From Scolanthus callimorphus (Eukaryota > Cnidaria > Anthozoa > Actiniaria > Edwardsiidae), in contig CM066912.1 in the NCBI GenBank assembly GCA_033964015.1, forward strand, positions 19,827,073 through 19,891,072: a DNA stretch of 64,000 bases. Direction: 5' to 3'. Both the position numbers and the translations under genes were made by a program. The notes under the pieces are model-generated. The model ran no database searches. It was not told where the DNA came from and saw only the letters and a program-made list of their open reading frames with translations. This document shows, one piece after another, positions 55,703-64,000 of this stretch; within the stretch, counting starts at the first letter, position 1, and every line of letters starts with the position of its first letter.

Positions 55703-57345
55703 GGTGGCTCCCGAGTATTTATTTCAGAAATAGACCAACTTCTAGCGTATGTTGACCCTGAAAAAATCTTCCGATTTCCATAATTGTTCTCACAGAGCTT
55801 AAGCAACCTCTTCACTACCAAATAGTGTTGTTCATTTGATATATTAAGCTCGTTTGTTTGGGATATTTCAAATTTTCCAAAGGAGGTGTTTTTAGATTAA
55901 TTGTTATAACTTGAAAATTCGACCGTGAATGATCTTATTACCAGCTAAAATCGCATCCATAGTAACAAAGGTTTCCTCAGAGAAATGCCCAGGTCAGCTT
56001 TTCCCATGCGATTTAAGTTGTAAACGATGTAATAATTTTACCTCTAAAAATGTCTTATTCCACTTCTGTTTAGTGTGCCGAGCGCGGATATCAGAAAAGT
56101 AGGGAAGCTCTTCAGGATTATATCGGCTAATGTTCACTCTTAATTATATAAAAGAGAAAATAGAATCGAGTATCTACAGAAAGCGATATTTAATAAACGA
56201 ATGAGAGCAGCTTCTTGTCCAGAATGTGCTGTTGCTATAATATTCAATTCGAGCTCGAAATAACTAAATTGCTGGAATTGTTTCGTAAGTTTCTTTCGTG
56301 AGAGGTAGAGTACAACTAAATGAGAAGACTTACCAAGTTTGGACTCGTCTTTCCAATACTATGTTGAGAAACATTATCCAAAAGGAGTCAGTGTTTCGTT
56401 GCTCCAACACAAACGCCAAGAAAACCCATATATTATGAGCGCAGTGTTCTCGCCTCAGTGCACTTCGCTAAATTCTTCACGTGCGACGCTTCCTAGTCCC
56501 GAAGTAAGACAGGTTAAAACCCGGTAGCTTTTCCGTTCCCGCGGGTCGAGAAAGCGTCGCACGTGAAGTATTTAGCACCATGTGCACTGAGACGAGAACG
56601 CTGAGTTCATAAACATATGGGTTTTCTTGGCGTTTGTGTTGGAGCAACGAAACACTGGCTCCTTTTGGATAATGTTTCTCACATAGTATTGGAAAAGACG
56701 AGTCCAAACTTGGTAAGTCTTCTCAGTTAGTTGTACTTTACCTCTCACGAAAGAAACTTACGAAACAATTCCAGCAATTTAATTATTTCGAGCTCGAATT
56801 GAATATTATAGCAACAGCACATTCTGGACAAGAAGCTGCTCTCATTCGTTTATTAAATATCGCTTTCTGTAGATACTCGATTCTATTTTCTCTTTTATAT
56901 AATTAAGAGTGAACATTAGCAGATATAATCCTGAAGAGCTTCCCTACTTTTCTGATATCCGCGCTCGGCACTCTAAACAGAAGTGGAATAAGACATTTTT
57001 AGAGGTAAAATTATTACATCGTTTACAACTTAAATCGCATGGGAAAAGCTGACCTGGGCATTTCTCTGAGGAAACCTTTGTTACTATGGATGCGATTTTA
57101 GCTGGTAATAAGATCATTCACGGTCGAATTTTCAAGTTATAACAATTAATCTAAAAACACCTCCTTTGGAAAATTTGAAATATCCCAAACAGACGAGCTT
57201 AATATATCAAATGAACTACACCATTTGGTAGTGCAGAGGTTGCTTAAGCTCTGTGAGAACAATTATGGAAATCGGAAGATTTTTTCAGGGTCAAACATAC
57301 GCTAGAAGTTGAGGTCTATTCTGAAATAAATACTCGGGAGCCACC
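55703..57345. mobile_element. 1.64-kb nearly perfect palindrome, TTAA-flanked
   Basis: The termini are GGTGGCTCCCGAGTATTTAT and its complement ATAAATACTCGGGAGCCACC, each bounded by TTAA (55699-55702, 57346-57349). The arms pair almost base for base over about 810 bases each: GCTCTTCAGGATTATATCGG with its near-complement around 56925, TGCGACGCTTC with GAAAGCGTCGCA close to the centre (about 56524). Differences are scattered single bases. The TTAA target is characteristic of piggyBac and Kolobok transposases. No transposase is present; a frame of about 60 codons appears once on each strand as a result of the symmetry. Confidence 0.93.
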
Positions 57346-59832
57346 TTAATCCATGTCTCGTGGACCCTTTTCGATATCCAGATCCTGCTTTTATTGTGTT
57401 CCAAGCCATTTTGGCGTAAGGACGACCTCGATTAGGCCTTTCTTGTTGGGCAGCCATCAGTGAAAATGAAGCTCGAGTCTCATTCAATTTAAAACGACAA
57501 ATTGCATCGACTCCATAATTTGGTCACGATACTAAGGAGATCTCAGGAGAGAATACCCGTTAAGAATTAAGGGTAGATGGACCCCGAAACAACAAGATTG
57601 AACGGATTCTACCAGCGTAATTCCTCCCTCTCACAGCCATCGTTCCGGCCCGGACCAAAGTGATCAAAATTCGCACATGCGCAGAGCGTGACAGTTTTCA
57701 AAAAGATTTGCGCGTCCACACTTATCGTTTTCGTATTGTTTTCGCCGTCTTCGATGATCGTTTTTGGCGTTGTAGTGTGGACGATAGCCGTATCCGGAGC
57801 AAAAAGTATCCGTTTTCGTTTGAAAACGGTGCAGTGTGGACGATCACCGAAAACGGCGAAAACAATGCGAATACGATAAGTGTGGACGGAAATCTTTTTG
57901 AAAACGGAGTGAAAAGTATGTCGTGTGGACGGGGTCTTACTCTGAATGCGAATCACCGCATCAATAATTTTTTTCGCGACTTTTTAAAATAATTATGGTT
58001 CTAATATACCAATAAGGTAAGAAACGATTGAGCTCTCTTTGGGGAGATTTAGACAAAAATGTCTCTCGGATTTTTTTAAACAAGGATTAAAACGCAGAAC
58101 TAGTTGTTTGAGTTTGGTGTGCTCAAAAATTGAATTTCAAAGGTTTTCAGATTAATCGTGATCGGATACGCCCATACGCAGTGGCTCTGAAATTTTCTGT
58201 GCTTAAAGAAAATGCCTCGGTCTTTATGCGGAACTGAAAAATATAACTTCTTATTTAGGCATAGTTTGAGAATCAAGCAACCTAATCGAAAATTAAAATT
58301 TTTTGACGAAAAAAAATGACCGCGTTATGTTTCGAAAACGCTTCTTCAAACTCTGTCCAAGTAATGTTTATAGCCTAGTGTCTTTGGCGTTAAGAGGGTT
58401 TTGGAGAGTCGCCATTACGTTGCCATGGATGCATCAATGGAAACAAAACATATGTCGACACAAATAAAAATACAAAGCATGTTACTTGTAAAGTGGCTTT
58501 TCGGTCTGTGAATTTCCGCATGAGATACAGACCATTGAGTGAGGATATGAAAACCTGCTTTTTAAAATTAATCTCGCCTTTTCTTAGTTGAGATGTCAAG
58601 GATATCAAAGGTATATAAACAACACGGCTCGCAATGCATTATAGAATGGGTGGCATGGGCCTTTATATCAAGAAAGTTCTCGTTGAAATGTGTCGTTTCC
58701 TAAAGTTTCCTTAAATGGAAGTTTCTACTTACCATATTTGGAGTTCCAGAAGTTTTCTTAGCTTATTTCTTACCCTAAATTGTCAAAGGTTCGTCAAAAC
58801 TTGCACGGCCAAAATGCAGTGATCCCCTCTCGGCCCTCTATAGGTACTATGGTTTACGTGACCCCCCTCATTTTTAGTGGAAGACGTTTTGGCTGAAACA
58901 TCACTGCTGCTTCGTCACTGCTGCTTCGTAGTAGAACGAATCATGATGAAAGGAACCCCCGACGTTTATGCAGAAAGAGAAGATCGACTTCCTCTTCAGT
59001 GGCGCACGAAGCGCGCCCAGACTTTAACAAACGCATTTCATCAAGCCTCAGAGAAAAGATTGATGAACATTTCATTTGTTTTGAAGAGTAAACAAAAGGC
59101 TGTAAATTCTTTACGCGCACAAAGCGCGCCTAAGAAGATCTCACTATTCATGTGAATAAAAAGCGGCCCGATGATTTTCGACTATGCTTGTAACGTCGAA
59201 CTCACGCTAGCCTAAGGTGCCAGTTCTTTCAAACATAGTAGCGACTGCCGCAAGGCTTTTAAGGGGATTATTTTTGGGAGTTATTGGCTTCGTTGCGCGT
59301 GTTCTCTAAAACTGTATTAGATCGCGCGCCGAATTAAATGCACATGGTATAGAACTTGCTGGGAATCACTCCTTAGGAAATTTCTTGTGATCCCCTTTCA
59401 GGGCATCAGGTTTTGAGAGATCCCCCCTTTCGCTTACCCAAAATGAAGTGATCCCTCAGAGCACCATACCTAGCTAGGCAAAAGCGTCCAAGTGGTAGCA
59501 AATGATCGCATATACTTAGTGTACGATATAAAATCCACAGAGTACCCAAAGCCGGAATGATCGCAAAGGAATTTTCCGCGCGTGTGTCTATGAAGTCAAA
59601 GTTTGAAAAAGTTTATTTCTCATGAAAAGGAGCTCCAAGACAACCAAACTTGGGTGAAGTTGTTTAGGTAACTAGAGAAGCGCAACGAAATAAATTATCA
59701 CGTGATGTGTGACGTCATCGATGACTTAATAAAAGTTTGAAAAATTCATATATCTCATGAAGGGAAGACTCCAAGACAACCAAACTGACAACCAAATCAT
59801 GGCCAATGAACAGTGGTAAGATATACAGATTA
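57346..59832. other. Stretch with MITE and unassigned frames
   Basis: The minus frame at 57302-57487 contains a short basic sequence (ERPNRGRPYAKMAW) without a family assignment. A MITE lies at 57710-57942. The plus frame at 58877-59155 is open for 92 codons and carries GCGCACGAAGCGCGCC-type phrases seen also in the element at 48791-49877, so it is probably transposon-derived. No host gene is supported. Confidence 0.45.
57710..57942. mobile_element. GTCCACACTA-family MITE, copy 3
   Basis: GCGTCCACACTTATCGTTTTCG on the left, GTGTGGACGGGGTCTTAC on the right. GGATAGCCGTATCCGGAGC-like and GCAAAAAGTATCCGTTTTCG phrases are shared with 39873-40076. Confidence 0.85.
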
Positions 59833-62130
59833 CACTGCGGCCAACCACCCCCCAAAATACGTCATTCAAACTTTGACTCAACATGACTTTGCATCCTCTG
59901 AGGCTATTTTGACCAAATTTGATAGATAGGATAACATTACGATGACAAATATTTTCCACTACTTTTGACGTCACTATGATTCTTTGTGACGTCACCAGAG
60001 ATTGCGCAATCGTTTGATCATTTTAAGAATTGGAATATGCACTATTTCTGTAATGGCGATGATACACCTTAGCAAGAGATGTTGAAAACCGAAAACCGTT
60101 TGTTGATAGCATAAAAAATAGCTGAGGTCTAGCATTTCAAAGAATGACCCCCTCCCCTCCCCTATCTTTTTGTTACAGTAGCAAATGTGTGGGAAAACAA
60201 ACTCACTGGTAATTTTTTTTTAGTTTTTAGTCAATTGAACCGATGTGGAAATGTGTGCAATTATTTTGTAGTCAACTAGTATAACCTATATTAACTACTT
60301 ACTAACCGAGCGCGAGGGCAGTACGGAAAAATTCCAGACTGAGGGATGAAATTTCTGCTTTACGGACCGAGCCTCTGGGCGAGGTTCGTAAAGCAGAAAT
60401 TTCAGCCCGAAGTCTGGAATTTTTCCGTACTGCCCGAGCAAACGAGGTTAGTAAGTTGTTTATTATATGGCATTTTCAAACAAAGTTAAATAAAACAAAA
60501 ATACAAAGGGAGGAGACGAAGCGAAAGTCAAACTAAACCAGCCGTACGACTTTTAATTTTATAAGCTTAACTTAAGTTTGTGAACGACCAACACAAGAAC
60601 ACATAAAAAGCCATTAAATAAAAAGAAAAATGAACAGTATTTTAGCCAGAAAACGATCATAGTGAAAAGACAAACTGCAGAACTAGCAAGCAGAATGATT
60701 TGATGGCGAAAGGCAGCTTGCAATTTATCGAGCGAAATAATCTTACATTACATGGAGTTTTCTTTCCGTATTTTTCCATCATTTAGTTCTTTCCAACGAC
60801 GACTAAATTTTCCAACCAAAGAGTTTAAAGAATGTTCATCCAGAGAACCTTTGAGGATTTCAAATGATAATTCACAACTTCTCAATCTGGAAATAACCGA
60901 CGAGCCAGGCGAAAATATTTTCACTGAAGTGGTTGTTGTTAGTTTTGTATCCGTGATTCATGTCCACTCTCGAGAACTAAGTTTTTAAAATCTTCGCTTG
61001 TATCCGCTGTTAGTTGCCCCTTATATTTCTGTTACATGTGAGTGAGAAGATTGTCTATGTGATGGAATATAGATTTCTTGAAAATCCATGTAAATCGGTT
61101 TGTCCGTTGTCAACAATGTCAATGAATCTCAACACGAAAACACGACTAGTCTGCCGAGCGAAGTTCTCTGAAACTTCCCGAAATGTTTCCTTGTATTACA
61201 CCCATCATTTCAGTTTCCACCCAATCCAGATGGTAGTTATGTTTATAGAGGTTATACAGTTCGGAAAGAAGAAAGGTTTAGCTTTCTTCTGTTTGAGTTT
61301 TGCTTTGCTTGAACGAACTCTGACAGAGCCACGCGCGCTCGTTTTGTAAAATGGCGGGAATGCGTATTTGCCCACGGGCAATACGGTAAAATTCTGCCCG
61401 CTGATTAGCCAATCAGAGCGCGCGTACTATCGTTGCCATATAATAAACTAAGATATTTGTGTGTGCAATGATGTTACCGTGCAATAATTAATTATTTTGT
61501 AAACTTTTTCAACTGTTTAAGGCAGATCCAACCTTTGAGAGGCACCCGCTTTGCATGTGACCTTATGCGGTCGGTGAGTATCTTAAATTTGAGTCCTTCT
61601 GTTGTGTCATAATCATTTGCTCTAGAAGGCGGCCAACTAACCGTTCTGCTCTAGCTACACCGTGCTGAAGAGACCCAAAAAGGTCGAAACAGCTGTCCAC
61701 GGTTGCTTATGTACTTTCAGGTTGGACTCTATCATGCCACTGTCCTGTTAAGATTTTTTACGTAGTATCAGCCTTTCTACCTCATGTTATTCTTTATACA
61801 AATCATGAAAAAATCATAACTCAGCTAACATGAATCCTAAAAGCAAACGGTTTTCGACTTTTAGCTTTTCTTGTGTGAAATCTATCATTGCCGCTACAAA
61901 AAAACAAGCAGATTCAACATTACGAAAAATGGTCCAATAAATACGTTAACGCCAGTGACGTCACAATCACCATGGTGACCACTCAATACATGGAAAATGT
62001 TTGTCTTCATAATATCATCCAATGTACGAAGTTTGGTAAAAATAGACACAAGGGGTAGAAAGTTAATGGCGAGATTTGATTTTTGGTCACTTTTGATGAC
62101 TCATTTAGGGGGGTGGTTGGCCCCAGCGTG
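59833..62130. mobile_element. 2.3-kb inverted-repeat element with TTA duplication
   Basis: TTA flanks both sides (59830-59832 and 62131-62133). The ends are CACTGCGGCCAACCACCCCCC and its near complement GGGGGGTGGTTGGCCCCAGCGTG. Arms of about 300 bases pair imperfectly (TTTGACGTCACTATG against CCAGTGACGTCACAA, AAAACCGTTTGTTG against CAAACGGTTTTCG). The interior holds a strong palindrome at 60298-60453 and non-identified frames at 60752-61349. It is probably a PIF/Harbinger-type non-autonomous element. Confidence 0.75.
60298..60453. repeat. 156-bp palindrome with GCAGTACGGAAAAATTCC arms
   Basis: GGGCAGTACGGAAAAATTCC against GGAATTTTTCCGTACTGCCC, continuing through CAGACT, GAAATTTCTGCTTTACG and CGTAAAGCAGAAATTTC. 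The loop is only about 20 bases, so the hairpin is long and stable. It is flanked by ACTAACC and GGTTAGT, which are themselves inverted. Confidence 0.88.
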
Positions 62131-62159
62131 TTAGTAGTACACTACCCAACAGTAACAGT

Positions 62160-62490
62160 ACAAGACTCACACACGGGGCGATCTTTTAGCTGCGATCTGA
62201 GGAGCAAGTTTTGCGGAGATCGTCGACGTCATATCGCGCGGTGTGAACGGCCGGCGATTTGGCTCTGCGATATTTTGTCCGTTTGTTGAGATCTGAAGAA
62301 ATCGCACCCGTATCGCAGTGAAATTTGAACATGTTCAAAACGCCTGCGACTTCGCGGCGACATCGCAAGTGAAATCGCCATAAGATCACTGGACGTTCAC
62401 ACTGCGCGATATGACATTGCCATGGGATCGCCACAGAAATCGCATCTCAAATCTCAGCTGAAAATCGCGTCGTGTGAACGGGCCTTTAAC
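62160..62490. mobile_element. MITE rich in CGCGATNTC motifs
   Basis: GATCTTTTAGCTGCGATCTGAG near the left, CTCAAATCTCAGCTGAAAATCGC near the right, and many TCGC/GCGA phrases in between. ACACACGGGGC and GTGTGAACGGGCC form the outer ends. Confidence 0.6.
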
Positions 62491-62957
62491 ATTAGTTTGC
62501 TTGGATTTGCGTTCGCGCTTGATTCATATTAGACGCAAGCAAAAAGGCGAACGCAACGCTTTCTTGCGTCAGTATCTACACTTGCCTTCTAGTGTAAACC
62601 ACATAGGGGAAACATTTGAGTTTGATATCCTTGTGCCTTCGTTCGTGTGTGAATCAACTCGTATGGCTGGTATGTCACTGGAACGCAGCGCAGATGCGCC
62701 AGATTTCAAACTGATACATTCATTTCCCTTTGTAGTTCACGCAAGAACGCAAGCGCAAGAAAACCGAGACGTTTCACTCCCTGTGCTTGCGCGTGTCATG
62801 GCGTCTAGTGTAAATCAAGCGAAAATAAGCACAAGCAAACTAATTAATGTTTGACTTGACATTTTAGCTTGCCCTCGCGTCGCCTCGATTTACACTTGCG
62901 TTTATAAGCTTGTGTCCTGCGCTTGCGTTTGAGTTCGTTTGTAAGCCAGCCCTTAGC
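62491..62957. repeat. MITE-like stretch with GCTTGCG phrases
   Basis: TTAGTTTGCTTGGATTTGCG near the left and AGCACAAGCAAACTAATTAA at 62827-62846 are inverted repeats, enclosing about 355 bases. The following segment to 62957 repeats CTTGCGTTT phrases. The long frame 62474-62854 spans it and has no motif. Confidence 0.55.
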
Positions 62958-63280
62958 ATTCTCGAACCAGAGCTCCCCGGCTCGTCGCCTCGCAGGGGAG
63001 GCTCTGGTGACATCCATTTGAGGGGCTTCGCTGATTGGCTGAAATGGCGCGCACGCGTACACAAAAGTAGCTTAATCTCGCTTCCTAAAAAGGTATCTGC
63101 CAAAATAACACTGGCATTCGTTTCCTTCGTCTTTTCAGCCTATGCCTTAGACTGGAACGCTCTAAATGTAATTATAAGGCATAAAACCCACCATTTGCTT
63201 TTACGCATGCGTCGGTGGCTGTCACCAAAGCCTCCCCCGCGAGGTGACAAGCGGGAGAGATCTGGGTTCGAGAATGAGCC
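62958..63280. mobile_element. 323-bp MITE, ATTCTCGAACC ends
   Basis: ATTCTCGAACCAGAGCTCCCC and GAGATCTGGGTTCGAGAAT form inverted termini; GGAGGCTCTGGTGACA pairs with TGTCACCAAAGCCTCC. It is non-coding. Confidence 0.78.
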
Positions 63281-63428
63281 ATCATTTTTAGCTTAGCTTG
63301 ACAAACGGGTTCCTTTTCAAAGCGAAAGAAGAGACGTACCCCTGAGACAAACGTACGTCCTAGAGCGTCCCTAAAATGAGCCTGAGTCGGGCCCAAAACA
63401 TATTTACGCCCGCGAACATCAACTGTAT

Positions 63429-63730
63429 TGTTTTAGTATAAACCAACTAATGGTCTATTACAAATCTTGCATTCTGATTGGCTGAGCTACTAATGGTCTA
63501 TTAGTGATAGACCGTACCTGGCAAAACCACCACCTTTCTTTGCGAGAAAACTTGATTTTTTTAAACATAAAATAGTGGAATTCACTGCCAAAACCGACCA
63601 ACTAGATAGTTGGTTTATACTAAAACAATTAGACCTCTCGTCCTCGTGTGCTATGATATCAATAGACCATTCGGCCTTCGGCCTCATGGTCTATTCATCG
63701 TAGCACATTCGGCCTCGAGGTCTAATTGTT
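63429..63730 (+). mobile_element. Family-M repeat, copy C (uninterrupted)
   Basis: TTTTAGTATAAACCAACTAATG to GGTCTAATTGTTAA without interruption. It includes GTGATAGACCGTACCTGGC and the hairpin GACCATTCGGCCTTCGGCC. It is the reference copy for recognising the insertion in copy B. Confidence 0.88.
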
Positions 63731-64000
63731 AAATATTAGTGCGTGAATGACTGGAATTTAATTGAAAATGCCAACTGGGGCAAGTACTTACAGTTCATCA
63801 TTTATGCGACAAGCAGCTTTTGAGAGTGACGTCACAGCATAGGGTTGAGAAGGAGCGTGGCTAAAATATTAAGCATAATCAATATAGAATATATTAGCAT
63901 AAATTATAATACAGTCCCCATTTCGACCCGGCGCCGAAGTAGGAGGATGGCAGGATGTCACTGGTCACATCATTGGTTTGGAGTGCAATAGGCTAATTTC
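63731..64000. other. Right edge, no feature seen
   Basis: AT-rich sequence with one CGACCCGGCGCCGAAG patch. No exon or repeat was recognised. Confidence 0.5.

Noticed and set aside
56339..56707. Two related small proteins on opposite strands in the palindrome
   Set aside because: They are the same arm sequence read on both strands because of symmetry; there is no independent coding evidence.
58877..59155. 92-codon plus frame as a host gene
   Set aside because: It shares GCGCG-AAGCGCGCC-type phrases with the element at 48791-49877 and has no splice context, so a transposon remnant is more likely.

Overview
The window looks like nuclear DNA of an anthozoan cnidarian, most likely a stony coral. 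It is AT-rich and intron-rich, the protein-coding genes are animal genes broken into short exons with GT/AG borders, and most of the sequence is small transposon-derived repeats. One two-exon gene belongs to a cysteine-rich secreted family known from sea anemones. There is no sign of bacterial or organellar sequence.

Left part (1-22,800). Two divergent housekeeping genes share a promoter region at about 6,896-7,519. On the minus strand is the N-terminal part of a ZFC3H1-like gene, which joins the PAXT nuclear RNA-decay pathway in vertebrates; eight exons can be chained here and the rest lies beyond the left edge. On the plus strand is a complete CNOT6/CNOT6L-type CCR4 deadenylase: six coding exons, 553 codons plus stop, with all splice phases agreeing. 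So a nuclear RNA-decay factor and a cytoplasmic mRNA-decay factor sit head to head. The 8.2-kb first intron of the deadenylase is filled with nested transposons.

Middle part (22,800-36,000). After an intergenic stretch, a minus-strand gene of unknown name can be assembled from four phase-compatible exons (35,773 down to 29,518), plus a doubtful terminal exon. It has a Glu-rich segment, and its last part resembles the FAM194/ERICH6 domain. One of its introns holds a three-layer transposon nest: a 3.2-kb inverted-repeat element, invaded by a LINE, invaded in turn by a CATG-flanked element.

Right part (36,000-64,000). This is largely a repeat graveyard of foldback elements, MITEs inserted into MITEs with readable target duplications, minisatellites, and a nearly perfect 1.64-kb palindrome flanked by TTAA. 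The only convincing gene is a small secreted peptide gene at 52,700-54,067 of the sea-anemone BDS/APETx-like defensin-fold family, whose second exon is split between two reading frames.

Three apparent one-base losses are seen, two in the ZFC3H1-like gene and one in the peptide gene. They may be assembly deletions or real lesions. Exon boundaries were inferred by eye from splice signals, phase and remembered family features; no search was run.
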